Shown: positions 34,541 through 43,399, counted from the stretch's first letter. The stretch: 64,000 nucleotides of DNA from Cyclobacteriaceae bacterium (GCA_019694875.1 JAIBBC010000001.1:806001-870000), one strand, 5' to 3'. Program-made: numbers and translations. The notes: generated by a model not told the origin, from the sequence alone.

Positions 34541-35853
34541 GATCCCTTTTTCACGGTTTTACGCCCAATACTAAAGTAAGTGAACCCGAGTTCAGTCATA
34601 TTGTCTAGCCCGTACAGGTTGCGGCCGTCAAAGATCAAGGCGTTCTTCATTTGCTTTTGCATCCGCGAAAAATCCGGACTCCGGTATTCCGACCATTCTG
34701 TCGCGATCAATAGTGCATCTGCGTCTTGCAACACGTCATACTGATTGTCGAAATACTGAATCTGCTCGCCAAATATTGCTTTTGTGTTTTCAATGGCTTC
34801 CGGATCGTGCGCCCGAACTACGGCACCTTCTTCAAGTAACATTCGAATGTTATCAAGTGACGATGCTTCCCGGATGTCATCCGTTTCGGGCTTAAATGAC
34901 AGACCCCATACGGCAACTGTTTTTCCTTTCAATGTGCCGAAATGCTTCTTCATACTACCGATGAGTTTTGTCTTTTGTTTTCCGTTGACCGCGAGTACCG
35001 CATTCAGAATTTCAAAATCATATTGAACATCCTGTGATGACTTCACGAGTGCCTGAACGTCTTTCGGGAAACAGCTGCCGCCAAAACCAATACCCGCAAA
35101 TAAAAATCTTTTTCCGATGCGACTGTCTGTACCCATTCCTTTACGGATCAGGTCGACATCAGCGCCAAGCTTTTCACACAAGTTCGCAATCTCGTTCATG
35201 AACGTAATCTTCGTTGCCAGGAAAGCGTTTGCCGCATACTTGGTAAGTTCGGATGAACGCTCATCCATGAAGATCAACGGGTTGCCTTGTCGTGTAAACG
35301 GAGCGTACAGATTCTCCATGATCTTGGCAGCGCGCGGAGATTGCGTTCCGATAATTACGCGTTCCGGTTTCATGAAATCCTCAACCGCCAAACCCTCCCG
35401 TAAAAATTCGGGGTTTGAAACAACATCAAACTCAACCGTTGCGCCTTTGGAAACCTTTTCGCGCACAAGCTGTGCCGTTCCTACCGGTACTGTGCTTTTG
35501 TTTACGATAACTGTGTATTCCTTCAGCAACGGGCCGAGCTGCTCCGCTACACTCAACACATATTTCAGGTCGGCTGCGCCATCTCCGCCAGGGGGCGTTG
35601 GCAACGCAAGCATGATGATCTTTGCGTCTTTGATGCCTTCCGCCAGGCTGGTGGTGAAGAACAAGCGTTCCTGCTTCACATTTCGCTCGAAAATCTCTTC
35701 CAGGCCGCGTTCAAAAATCGGAATTTCACCCTGTTGAAGACGTTTTACCTTCCGCTCGTCAATGTCTACACAAGTAACGGTGTTCCCCGTTTCTGCATAA
35801 CAGGTTCCTGACACCAAGCCCACGTATCCTGTTCCGATTACCGCGATTTTCAT
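34537..35853 (-). CDS. ugd: UDP-glucose 6-dehydrogenase
   Basis: A 438-residue enzyme that oxidises UDP-glucose twice to UDP-glucuronate with NAD. N-terminal G-T-G-Y-V-G-L-V-S-G binds NAD. G-I-G-F-G-G-S-C-F-P-K-D contains the catalytic cysteine, and F-D-G-R-N-L-Y is the C-terminal sugar-binding stretch. It is the first gene of the three-gene sugar-nucleotide operon. Confidence 0.95.
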   Translation of the reverse strand: MKIAVIGTGYVGLVSGTCYAETGNTVTCVDIDERKVKRLQQGEIPIFERGLEEIFERNVKQERLFFTTSLAEGIKDAKIIMLALPTPPGGDGAADLKYVLSVAEQLGPLLKEYTVIVNKSTVPVGTAQLVREKVSKGATVEFDVVSNPEFLREGLAVEDFMKPERVIIGTQSPRAAKIMENLYAPFTRQGNPLIFMDERSSELTKYAANAFLATKITFMNEIANLCEKLGADVDLIRKGMGTDSRIGKRFLFAGIGFGGSCFPKDVQALVKSSQDVQYDFEILNAVLAVNGKQKTKLIGSMKKHFGTLKGKTVAVWGLSFKPETDDIREASSLDNIRMLLEEGAVVRAHDPEAIENTKAIFGEQIQYFDNQYDVLQDADALLIATEWSEYRSPDFSRMQKQMKNALIFDGRNLYGLDNMTELGFTYFSIGRKTVKKGS

Positions 35854-35942
35854 TATTTCCTGAAAAAGAGCCTAAAAGTAGTGCTTTTATTGCTACCGCT
35901 TTTTGCGGATTCGTTACCATTTCCACAACTACCTAACATTCG

Positions 35943-35974
35943 TTTGGTTACCAGTTTTATTAGCCATACATTCG
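35943..35974 (+). promoter_or_regulatory. Probable promoter of the acyl-CoA dehydrogenase gene
   Basis: TTTG at 35943-35946 and TACATTCG at 35967-35974, a one-base departure from TAnnTTTG, with a 20-base spacer. The ATG follows 19 bases later. Confidence 0.45.
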
Positions 35975-35993
35975 TATCCCTTAAAATGAAGAT

Positions 35994-37166
35994 ATGCAGC
36001 AGGTGTTAGAAAATGAATTGAGCGGGATCAGCTTTGCCGAATCCGAAAACCAGAAGATGATTGCCGATATGGTGCGTGATTTTGGCAAGAAGGAAATCCT
36101 GCCCCGAATGATGGAGTGGGATGAATCGCAGGAATTTCCCGTTCAGGTTTTTAAGAAGCTGGGCGGGCTGGGCCTGATGGGTGTACTTGTTCCGGAAGAA
36201 TATGGCGGCTCAGGCTTCGGCTACCCGGAGTACGTTACGGCCATCGCTGAGCTATCAAAAATTTGCGGATCAATCGGTCTTTCGATGGCTGCGCATAACT
36301 CGTTATGCACGGGCCACATTCTTCAGCATGCCAATGAAGAACAAAAAAGAAAATATCTGCCCAAGCTTGCCTCTGCAGAATGGATTGGCGCCTGGGGATT
36401 AACCGAACCTAACACAGGCTCGGATGCCGGCAACATGCGTACCGTTGCCGTGAAAGACGGTGATTACTACGTGATTAATGGAGCAAAAAACTTTATTACG
36501 CATGCGCGGACTGGCAATGTTGCCGTGGTGATTGTGAGAACCGGTGAGGTTGGCGATTCGCATGGTATGACTGCCTTCATCATTGAAAAGGGAACGCCAG
36601 GTTTTTCATCCGGTAAGAAAGAAAACAAACTCGGAATGCGCGCGTCCGAAACAGCCGAATTAATTTTTACCGACTGTCGCGTACACAAGTCACAGATGAT
36701 TGGCAAAGAAGGTGATGGATTTATCCAGGCCATGAAAGTGCTCGATGGCGGAAGGATTTCTATTGCCGCATTAAGTCTGGGCATCGCGCAGGGCGCATTT
36801 GAAGCTGCGCTGAAATATTCGCACGAACGGCACCAGTTCAATAAACCAATCTCAACCTTCCAGGGAATTGCGTTCAAGCTGGCCGACATGGCTACAAAAA
36901 TAGAAGCTGCGAAGCTTCTTACGTACCGCGCGGCTGACCTGAAGCAAAAGGGCCATAACGTGAACCGCGAATCGGCTATGGCCAAGCTCTATGCCTCGGA
37001 GGTGGCGGTGGACGTAGCCAACGAAGGCGTCCAGATTTTTGGGGGGTACGGCTACACCAAGGATTTCCCGGCCGAGAAGTATTACCGCGATGCAAAACTG
37101 TGTACGATCGGGGAGGGAACCTCAGAAATCCAGAAATTGGTGATTTCCAGGGCTATTTTGAAGTAG
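35994..37166 (+). CDS. Acyl-CoA dehydrogenase
   Basis: A 390-residue FAD enzyme that introduces the trans-2,3 double bond in acyl-CoA. The N-terminal helical domain contains M-G-V-L-V-P-E-E-Y-G-G. W-G-L-T-E-P-N-T-G-S-D-A-G is the flavin-contacting motif. The C-terminal domain includes R-H-Q-F-N-K-P-I and Q-I-F-G-G-Y-G-Y-T-K-D-F-P, and the catalytic Glu is probably in I-G-E-G-T-S-E-I-Q near the end. The motifs fit the short- or medium-chain group, and chain length is not certain. It is encoded alone. Confidence 0.92.
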   Translation: MQQVLENELSGISFAESENQKMIADMVRDFGKKEILPRMMEWDESQEFPVQVFKKLGGLGLMGVLVPEEYGGSGFGYPEYVTAIAELSKICGSIGLSMAAHNSLCTGHILQHANEEQKRKYLPKLASAEWIGAWGLTEPNTGSDAGNMRTVAVKDGDYYVINGAKNFITHARTGNVAVVIVRTGEVGDSHGMTAFIIEKGTPGFSSGKKENKLGMRASETAELIFTDCRVHKSQMIGKEGDGFIQAMKVLDGGRISIAALSLGIAQGAFEAALKYSHERHQFNKPISTFQGIAFKLADMATKIEAAKLLTYRAADLKQKGHNVNRESAMAKLYASEVAVDVANEGVQIFGGYGYTKDFPAEKYYRDAKLCTIGEGTSEIQKLVISRAILK

Positions 37167-37168
37167 TT

Positions 37169-37201
37169 TTTGCTTTTATCAGCACCTTTGCTGTATATTT
37201 G
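37169..37201 (+). promoter_or_regulatory. Promoter of rpsU
   Basis: TTTG (37169-37172), a 21-base spacer and TATATTTG (37194-37201) fit the -33/-7 pattern well. The predicted leader to the rpsU ATG is about 15 bases. Confidence 0.7.
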
Positions 37202-37222
37202 CAGCCCTAATTAACAGAGAAC

Positions 37223-37417
37223 ATGCTCATTATCAACATCAAAGAGAACGAGTCAATTGACAAGGCCCTGAAGCGTTTCAAGAAGAAATTCGAAAAAACC
37301 GGAATTCTGAAAGAATTGCGTTCACGCACAGCGTTTGAAAAGCCATCTGTTAGCCGCAGAATGGAAATCAAAAAGGCGGCTTACGTTCAGAACCTGAGAA
37401 GACAAGAAAACGCTTAA
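37223..37417 (+). CDS. rpsU: 30S ribosomal protein S21
   Basis: A 64-residue basic protein of the 30S subunit. It shows the S21 pattern E-S-I-D-K-A-L-K-R-F-K-K-K-F followed by G-I-L-K-E-L-R-S-R and a C-terminal basic stretch. A promoter lies just upstream and a strong terminator just downstream, so it is probably a separate transcript, with some read-through to the recombinase gene possible. Confidence 0.95.
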   Translation: MLIINIKENESIDKALKRFKKKFEKTGILKELRSRTAFEKPSVSRRMEIKKAAYVQNLRRQENA

Positions 37418-37457
37418 GCGAATTCCGCAGGCGATTTTATAAATAATCTGTCAACAG

Positions 37458-37494
37458 ATCCCCTATGGGCTTTCCCGTAGGGGATTATTTTTTT
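37458..37494 (+). terminator. Rho-independent terminator after rpsU
   Basis: ATCCCCTA with TAGGGGAT forms a perfect 8-base-pair stem, extended by an inner GGG/CCC pairing, and is followed by TATTTTTTT. Confidence 0.85.
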
Positions 37495-37540
37495 ACATTG
37501 GATCAACCGAAACATTCGGGCGAGGCGTTGGCAGATTACC

Positions 37541-38440
37541 ATGATTGAGCAGTTCCTGAAATATCTCCAATACGAAAAACGCGTCAGCGCTCATACTTCG
37601 CTGGCCTACCGGAACGACCTCGAACAATTCAGCAAATTTTTAAGCGAGACGTACGACAACCATCCCGTGAAGGATGCTACGTATGGCATGGTGCGTTCGT
37701 GGATCATCACACTGGTAGACGCAAAAATTGAAGCGTCTTCGGTTAATCGGAAAATAGCAAGCCTGAAGGCCTTCTATAAGTTTCTGCTGCGCGAACAGAA
37801 GATTGAAAAGAATCCAATGCAGAAGATTCGCGTGCTGAAAACGCAAAAGCGGCTTCCGTCTTTTGTTAAGGAGAATGACATCGCTGAAGTACTTGACCAT
37901 AAAGAGTACAAAAAAGAAAAAGTCGACTGGAGCGATTCGCTCGAAGACTGGCGAAGGCGAGTAATCCTTGAGTTATTCTATGCTACCGGTATCCGTTTGT
38001 CTGAACTCATTGGCCTGAAGGAAAATCAAATCAACCTCCGCGATCGCACGATTAAAGTTTTAGGAAAAAGAAACAAAGAAAGGGTAGTCCCTTTTCCGGC
38101 CGGCATCGTTTCTATACTTGAGGGGTATAAGAAAGTAAGAAACCGTGAAGTGGAGATGAAGAACCATGGACTACTATTAGTGACTGATTCGGGTGAACCA
38201 TGCTATCCAATGATGGTGTACCGCGTGGTGAAGCAGCATTTGAAGGAATCGGGAAGTCAAAAAACCAGTCCGCACGTTTTGCGCCATACGTATGCCACGC
38301 ACCTTCTCAACAAAGGGGCTGAGATCAACGCAGTGAAAGATCTGTTGGGTCACAGCAGCCTGGCTGCTACGCAGGTGTACACGCACAATTCAATGGAAAA
38401 AATTAAAAAAGCATTTGACCAAGCTCATCCAAAAGCCTGA
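37541..38440 (+). CDS. xerC: Tyrosine recombinase, XerC/XerD type
   Basis: A 299-residue site-specific recombinase of the family that resolves chromosome dimers. The N-terminal SAM-like DNA-binding domain spans 1-85. All catalytic residues are visible: Arg152 (A-T-G-I-R-L-S-E), His245 and Arg248 (H-V-L-R-H-T-Y), His271 (L-L-G-H-S-S) and nucleophile Tyr280 (Q-V-Y-T-H). A gene in this place, after rpsU and before hpf, is usual in Bacteroidota and is generally called xerC or xerD. The assignment to XerC rather than XerD is not certain. Confidence 0.85.
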   Translation: MIEQFLKYLQYEKRVSAHTSLAYRNDLEQFSKFLSETYDNHPVKDATYGMVRSWIITLVDAKIEASSVNRKIASLKAFYKFLLREQKIEKNPMQKIRVLKTQKRLPSFVKENDIAEVLDHKEYKKEKVDWSDSLEDWRRRVILELFYATGIRLSELIGLKENQINLRDRTIKVLGKRNKERVVPFPAGIVSILEGYKKVRNREVEMKNHGLLLVTDSGEPCYPMMVYRVVKQHLKESGSQKTSPHVLRHTYATHLLNKGAEINAVKDLLGHSSLAATQVYTHNSMEKIKKAFDQAHPKA

Positions 38441-38553
38441 TACGAATATGATTACTCTTAAACCCTACGCTATCGGATAAAACTCTACGAAAGACTTTCG
38501 GTAAGTCTGTAAACTGCCGCGTAACGGATGTTTAATTTCTAAATTCTTGCTTT

Positions 38554-38856
38554 ATGAAGTTACAAGTTCAATCTATTCATTTCGATGCCGACATCAAGCT
38601 TATCAATTTCATCCAACGTAAAGTAGACAAGCTGCAAACATTTTACGACCGGATGGTGGACGGTGAAGTTTTCCTGCGATTAAACAACGAAGGCGTTGAA
38701 AATAAAACTGTAGAGATAAAATTAAATATGCCCGGCACGCAGTTGTTTGCCGTTGAAAAAGCAAAGTCGTTCGAAGCGGCAACCGACATGGCCACTGAAG
38801 CACTTCGTAACCAGTTGAAGAAATTCAAAACACGTGTCAAGCAGGGGAGAGCATAA
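38554..38856 (+). CDS. hpf: Ribosome hibernation-promoting factor (HPF/RaiA)
   Basis: A 100-residue short-form factor that binds the 30S decoding centre in slow-growing cells. The HPF fold is visible in I-H-F-D-A-D-I-K-L-I-N-F-I, V-E-I-K-L-N-M-P-G, E-K-A-K-S-F-E-A-A-T-D-M-A and the basic tail. The long-form C-terminal dimerisation domain is absent. No tRNA gene or tuf gene follows, although these often do in Bacteroidota. Confidence 0.9.
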   Translation: MKLQVQSIHFDADIKLINFIQRKVDKLQTFYDRMVDGEVFLRLNNEGVENKTVEIKLNMPGTQLFAVEKAKSFEAATDMATEALRNQLKKFKTRVKQGRA

Positions 38857-38950
38857 GTCTTTCGCGATAACGGATTCCATCAAATTCTTTCAATCAGCCG
38901 GTGCAACCCGGAATAATCATATTGCGTCATAGGGGTAAACCAATTCCCCC

Positions 38951-39820
38951 ATGACAAAATATGTTGTGATACTGATGTTATCGGGCGCAATGCTCGGTAC
39001 AACAGCGCAAAACCGCGATTTCCATCTCGACCAGGAATATGCCATTTCCAAAAACGGAACCATTGACCTGCGCTCATCAGACGCGAAGGTGTTCATTACC
39101 GGAACAGACCGTTCAGCTACAGTCCGTGTGAAAATAGACCGGACAGTTACAGCCAAGGGCTGGTACACATCGAAAGGAGAATTTAAAGTTGATGTTGAGC
39201 AGGCAAATGGAAATCTCACCATTCATGAACACCAAAGCAGCGTTCATGTTGGCATCGTTGGTTATTACCATGAAGATTACAAGATAGTTATTGAAGCGCC
39301 TGCAGGCGTCAGTCTCACTATCAAAGGCGATGACGGGGACTATGAAATTAAAAATGTTAACGGATCAATAAGCCTTGACATTGACGATGGTGATGCGAAG
39401 TTGACGAATTGCAATGGCAACCAGTTTTCATTTGATATGGATGATGGAAATCTGGAAATGACGGGCGGCAACGGGTCGGTACGTATTAATGCCAATGATG
39501 CCGATTTTCTTTTTGAAAGCGCAAATTTCTCATCGATGGATGCTGATGTGGATGATGGCGATCTGGTTATTCATAGCTCCCTTGCTGAGAACGGAAATTA
39601 CACCATCCGCACACAAGACGGGCTCGTTGTATTTGACATCCGGTCAGGCGGTGGATCATTCACCATCCGCCATGACGATGCGCGCATCAATGCTCAGGGG
39701 GATTTCAATACCCGGGAAGAAAGTGAACATCTCACTAAACTTGAATTAGGAAACAGCACTGCAAAAATTAACATCCGGGCTGACGATGCCAGCGTGCGCC
39801 TGCGGGCCCCCGGCAAATAA
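38951..39820 (+). CDS. Secreted DUF4097-like beta-repeat protein
   Basis: A 289-residue protein with a signal peptide ending L-G-T-T-A-Q. After about residue 110 it has a repeating unit of about 20 residues containing D-D-G/D-A with alternating hydrophobic residues (G-D-D-G-D-Y-E-I-K, D-I-D-D-G-D-A-K-L, D-M-D-D-G-N-L-E-M, D-V-D-D-G-D-L-V-I, and weaker copies later). This is the pattern of a right-handed beta-helix, as in DUF4097-type proteins. The acid-rich turns could bind calcium. It probably acts in the periplasm or at the surface. Confidence 0.8.
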   Translation: MTKYVVILMLSGAMLGTTAQNRDFHLDQEYAISKNGTIDLRSSDAKVFITGTDRSATVRVKIDRTVTAKGWYTSKGEFKVDVEQANGNLTIHEHQSSVHVGIVGYYHEDYKIVIEAPAGVSLTIKGDDGDYEIKNVNGSISLDIDDGDAKLTNCNGNQFSFDMDDGNLEMTGGNGSVRINANDADFLFESANFSSMDADVDDGDLVIHSSLAENGNYTIRTQDGLVVFDIRSGGGSFTIRHDDARINAQGDFNTREESEHLTKLELGNSTAKINIRADDASVRLRAPGK

Positions 39821-39840
39821 AAAACATGATCATCTATAAC

Positions 39841-39865
39841 AGCCCCGCTATCAAGGGGCTTTTTT
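39841..39865 (+). terminator. Terminator after the DUF4097-like gene
   Basis: AGCCCC, loop GCTATCAA, GGGGCT, then six Ts: a compact hairpin right after the stop codon. The region between it and 40055 holds no other clear feature. Confidence 0.8.
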
Positions 39866-40055
39866 ATTGGGGAACCCTTGAGCATCTTCTCTGATCCAAA
39901 CTGGCCTTTCCAACTTCCGACATTTCGTACTCCGAAAAACCACATTTCGTGTTTTTTATCCTAACTGATGAAATAATCAGTCAAAAAGCGTTCAAATACA
40001 CGGTTTCAAATCTGGATGATATTTTGAGTGATGACGGCAGTTAACCAACTTTTAT

Positions 40056-40469
40056 ATGATCAAGAGAGTATTTGGATTGTTGTTTATCGCGTGCCTGATG
40101 GTTTCGTGTCAGAATGTTGACCGTAAAGTGAGATTGGCTTCGGCCTTCGTTGAGGAATTAAAAAGGGGAACCGAAAACGCAATCCTGATTAAAGAGTACA
40201 TGAATATATCCGACCCGTCAGCTGAGCCCTTAGCATTTTTGAACTACCGACTAAACGGGTTTCGCGAAAAAATAAGGACTATGGATACCATTCGGGTTTT
40301 CAGCTATAATGGCCATAAGATAGAGAGTCTGATTATTACAGAAGGGGAAAGAGAAAATGTAATTTTTGTTTCCGGTAAAAACCAAGTGTTCCCGATTTTA
40401 GTGAAAGGAAACAAAATCGTTGCTTTTTCAACTATCAATAAGGGCGGTAAAAAAGTTTTTCTGTTGTAG
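40056..40469 (+). CDS. Predicted small lipoprotein
   Basis: A 137-residue protein with a lipobox at L-M-V-S-C, then charged, mostly helical and beta segments. I do not recognise the family. It stands alone. The motif TTAACCA lies eight bases before the ATG, and a bidirectional terminator separates it from the convergent metK. Confidence 0.65.
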   Translation: MIKRVFGLLFIACLMVSCQNVDRKVRLASAFVEELKRGTENAILIKEYMNISDPSAEPLAFLNYRLNGFREKIRTMDTIRVFSYNGHKIESLIITEGERENVIFVSGKNQVFPILVKGNKIVAFSTINKGGKKVFLL

Positions 40470-40491
40470 AGGTGTTTTTTTTTTAAACAAA

Positions 40492-40519
40492 AAGTCCCGT
40501 GAGAGCGGGACTTTTTTAT
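40492..40519. terminator. Bidirectional terminator between lipoprotein gene and metK
   Basis: AAGTCCCG with CGGGACTT, a perfect 8-base-pair stem with loop TGAGAG. It has A-rich sequence on the left and a T-run on the right, so it can stop transcription on both strands. Confidence 0.85.
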
Positions 40520-40538
40520 TGGGTAAAAATGTGAAGAA

Positions 40539-41792
40539 TTAAATTTTAAACGTCTTCCTCACCTGATCAACATAATCAAGCTTTTCCCAGGGGAACAGCT
40601 CAACTTTTACTTTCGTTTCATTCTGTTTGCCTTTATTGAACACCTTCTCAACCACTTTTGACTCGCGGCCCATGTGGCCGTAAGCAGCAGTTTCAGAATA
40701 AATAGGGGTTCTTAACTTGAAGCGCTCTTCGATAAAATAAGGGCGCATATCGAACAGCTTCTCCACTTTGCTCGCAATCTCACCGTCAGTAAGGTTTACT
40801 TTTGCAGTGCCGTACGTGTTCACATACAAACCAACGGGTTTCGCAACACCAATCGCATAGGCTACCTGCACAAGCACTTCATCGCATAGGCCGGCAGCCA
40901 CCAGATTTTTCGCGATGTGGCGCGTTGCATACGCAGCAGAACGGTCAACTTTTGAAGGATCTTTTCCGGAGAACGCACCGCCACCGTGTGCGCCTTTGCC
41001 ACCGTAGGTATCAACAATGATTTTTCGGCCGGTTAAACCGGTATCGCCATGCGGCCCGCCAATTACAAACTTCCCGGTTGGGTTAACGTGATACTTAATA
41101 TCGCTGCCGAAGAGTTTTTGAACGCGCTTCGGTAATTTTTTCAGGATGCGCGGAACCAACACATTGATCACATCATCCTTGATTTTCTTCAACATCACTG
41201 CGTCTTTGTCGAAATCATCGTGCTGGGTAGAAATTACAATCGCGTCAATGCGTTGCGGCTTTCCATCATCGCCATATTCGATTGTTACCTGCGACTTCGC
41301 ATCCGGGCGAAGGTAGTTCATCACTTTTCCTTCTCTGCGCACGGCAGCCAGTTCGCGCAAAAGCATATGAGCCAGTTCCAGCGGAAGCGGCATGTAATTG
41401 TCGGTTTCGTTTGTAGCATAGCCGAACATCATTCCCTGGTCGCCAGCGCCCTGATCTTCTTTTTTCTTGCGCTCAACACCCTGGTTGATGTCGGAAGACT
41501 GTTCGTGAATAGCAGAAAAGATACCGCAGCTGTTAGCTTCGAACATATACTCGCTTTTGGTGTAGCCGATTTTACGGATAACCTCGCGGGCAATGTCCTG
41601 CACATCCAGGTAAGCCTGAGATTTTACCTCACCGGCCAGAACAACCTGACCTGTTGTTACCAGCGTTTCGCAGGCAACTTTGGATGACGGATCGTACGCT
41701 AAGAAATAATCGATAAGAGCATCAGAAATCTGGTCAGCAACTTTATCTGGGTGACCTTCCGAGACTGACTCGGACGTAAAAAGGTAGGGCAT
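40539..41792 (-). CDS. metK: S-adenosylmethionine synthetase
   Basis: A 417-residue enzyme that makes S-adenosylmethionine from methionine and ATP. Motifs are [14 protein letters not shown] at the N-terminus, D-Q-G-M-M-F-G-Y-A in the middle (potassium/ATP binding), and [19 protein letters not shown]. Length is typical for Bacteroidota. A consensus -7 box lies 38 bases upstream. Confidence 0.97.
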   Translation of the reverse strand: MPYLFTSESVSEGHPDKVADQISDALIDYFLAYDPSSKVACETLVTTGQVVLAGEVKSQAYLDVQDIAREVIRKIGYTKSEYMFEANSCGIFSAIHEQSSDINQGVERKKKEDQGAGDQGMMFGYATNETDNYMPLPLELAHMLLRELAAVRREGKVMNYLRPDAKSQVTIEYGDDGKPQRIDAIVISTQHDDFDKDAVMLKKIKDDVINVLVPRILKKLPKRVQKLFGSDIKYHVNPTGKFVIGGPHGDTGLTGRKIIVDTYGGKGAHGGGAFSGKDPSKVDRSAAYATRHIAKNLVAAGLCDEVLVQVAYAIGVAKPVGLYVNTYGTAKVNLTDGEIASKVEKLFDMRPYFIEERFKLRTPIYSETAAYGHMGRESKVVEKVFNKGKQNETKVKVELFPWEKLDYVDQVRKTFKI

Positions 41793-41796
41793 ATAG

Positions 41797-41838
41797 TGGT
41801 TAACGTGTTTGGTTAAAGTAAAACCGGTCGCAAAGTTA
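41797..41838 (-). promoter_or_regulatory. metK promoter and TTAACCA direct repeat
   Basis: On the minus strand, TAACTTTG (41838-41831) matches the -7 consensus. In the leader, TTAACCA occurs twice, 13 bases apart (plus-strand TGGTTAA at 41797-41803 and 41810-41816). The repeat could be an operator or chance. No SAM riboswitch fold is evident. Confidence 0.45.
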
Positions 41839-41873
41839 TAGGAATGATCCTAATTGAAAAATGCCGATAGCCA

Positions 41874-42581
41874 TTACGCTAAAAAAAGAAAAACCGCTGG
41901 CGACTTGGGCAGTTCCGGCTGATCCTTCCTCCAGGCTTTAACAGGTTTGGTGATGATCGATTCACTTGTTCCGGTTATATCGATTGCGATGCACAACAAT
42001 GTATCTTCATGTAACGCTTTAAGTAAGTTGGAAGCGATCGTATTGTTCCGATAAGGCGTCTCAATGAAGATTTGTGTTTGATTTTTAGCGCGGGATTCCT
42101 TTTCAAGGTTCCGAATGGCATCAGCTGATTCCTTTCCATCAATGGGCAGATAGCCGTGAAACGCAAAGTTCTGACCTGTCAACCCGGAAGCCATTAATGC
42201 CATAAGGACAGATGATGGGCCGGTTAGTGGTACAACCTGAATTCCATTCTGATGAGCATACCGCGCTGCAAGTGCACCCGGATCAGCAATGCCGGGGCAT
42301 CCCGATTCTGATAGAACTCCCAGATTTTTTCCTTCGCGGACCGGAGCAAAGAGGTTGGGAATATCTTCCTGCCGGGTGTCTTTGTTCAACACTCCGAACT
42401 GAAGAGGTTCGATGGAATCGTAAATCTTTAAACTGCTGAGGTATCTTCTGGCAGTGCGGACATCTTCCGCAAGAAAATGATCGATCTGTTTGAGGGCGTC
42501 TTTAACCGATGGTGGGATTACCGCCTGCTGCGTGCCTTCGGCTATGACGGTGGGAATCAAAAACAGTCTGCCGCTCTCCAT
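41874..42581 (-). CDS. Tetrapyrrole methylase / RsmI-like SAM methyltransferase
   Basis: A 235-residue protein of the COG0313 type, related to RsmI, which 2'-O-methylates C1402 of 16S rRNA. S-E-S-G-C-P-G-I-A-D-P-G and V-P-L-T-G-P-S-S-V-L-M-A-L-M-A-S-G are the cofactor and substrate motifs, and F-I-E-T-P-Y-R-N the later one. It is shorter than E. coli RsmI, which fits the compact Bacteroidota group. The ATG at 42581 is chosen, and a GTG lies one codon earlier. It follows the hydrolase gene directly. Confidence 0.85.
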   Translation of the reverse strand: MESGRLFLIPTVIAEGTQQAVIPPSVKDALKQIDHFLAEDVRTARRYLSSLKIYDSIEPLQFGVLNKDTRQEDIPNLFAPVREGKNLGVLSESGCPGIADPGALAARYAHQNGIQVVPLTGPSSVLMALMASGLTGQNFAFHGYLPIDGKESADAIRNLEKESRAKNQTQIFIETPYRNNTIASNLLKALHEDTLLCIAIDITGTSESIITKPVKAWRKDQPELPKSPAVFLFLA

Positions 42582-43351
42582 CACTGCTTGATTGCATGCA
42601 GAAAATTGCGAACTACTTCTACAAACTCCTTCGGCTTTTCAGCCTGAACCCAATGGCCGGTATCCATCGTAATCAAGGTTGACTTTGGGAACAACTTCTT
42701 GATGCGGTCGCGGTCTTCATCTCTTACATAGTTAGAACTCGCTCCGCGAATAAAGAGAGTCGGACCATTGTATGTTCCTTCGAATTGAAGGTCCTGACCA
42801 ATATCCTCCAGACTTTTTTCAATCACTGGCAGGTTGATCTTCCACGAAAAACCTCCCTCCGGCTTTCGGGTAAGGTTCTTCAGTAAAAATTGCCGGACGT
42901 CTTCCTCCTTCACATATTCTGCGAGTACCTGATCCGCTTCACCGCGAGTAGTGATGGTGTCGATCGGAATTGCCTTTAATCCCTTGACGATTACATCGTG
43001 ATGAACTTTGTAGTATTTGGGCGCAATGTCGGCTACGATCAATGCCCCGATCATGTCGGGATAGGCTATTGCAAAGTTCATCGCTGTTTTACCCCCCATG
43101 GAATGACCCAAAACTATGGGTTTCTCAAGTCCCTGTTGTTCGATAAATTCTTTCAAATCACTTGCAAGCACCGTGTAATTGAGTGTATGGTTATGAGGCG
43201 ACTGACCATGATTTCGCTGGTCTACGATAAAAACCCGGTATTCGTCCGACAGCATTTTTGCCTGCGGCAACCAATTATCAGACGAACCCATTAGTCCGTG
43301 GAGAATAATGATTGGCCGCCCTTGTCCGGATTCGCGAAAGAATAGTTGCAT
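42581..43351 (-). CDS. Alpha/beta hydrolase
   Basis: A 256-residue alpha/beta-hydrolase fold enzyme similar to YbfF-type esterases. L-H-G-L-M-G-S-S-D-N-W forms the oxyanion loop, L-G-H-S-M-G-G-K-T is the nucleophile elbow with Ser, and D-T-G-H-W-V-Q-A-E-K-P carries the catalytic His. The natural substrate is unknown. The ATG at 43351 fits the start of the domain, and a longer frame goes to 43387. Confidence 0.88.
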   Translation of the reverse strand: MQLFFRESGQGRPIIILHGLMGSSDNWLPQAKMLSDEYRVFIVDQRNHGQSPHNHTLNYTVLASDLKEFIEQQGLEKPIVLGHSMGGKTAMNFAIAYPDMIGALIVADIAPKYYKVHHDVIVKGLKAIPIDTITTRGEADQVLAEYVKEEDVRQFLLKNLTRKPEGGFSWKINLPVIEKSLEDIGQDLQFEGTYNGPTLFIRGASSNYVRDEDRDRIKKLFPKSTLITMDTGHWVQAEKPKEFVEVVRNFLHAIKQ

Positions 43352-43391
43352 GCTCAAAAATAGAGAATTCAATGCGGAGTGTTTCAACTCG

Positions 43392-43399
43392 TATATTTG
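43392..43399 (+). promoter_or_regulatory. -7 box before lysA
   Basis: TATATTTG fits TAnnTTTG and lies 17 bases before the ATG. No clear -33 TTTG is visible. Confidence 0.55.

Noticed and set aside
35117-35737. Plus-strand frame of 206 residues opposite ugd
   Set aside because: Pure antisense of a well-conserved enzyme; no supporting signal.
37541-38440. Xer-type recombinase as an integrase marking a mobile element
   Set aside because: It lies in a conserved housekeeping context (rpsU, hpf), has the length of a Xer protein, and no att repeats, tRNA target or cargo are seen.
38857-38950. tRNA genes after hpf
   Set aside because: I looked for the acceptor-stem and CCA-type patterns expected there and saw none.
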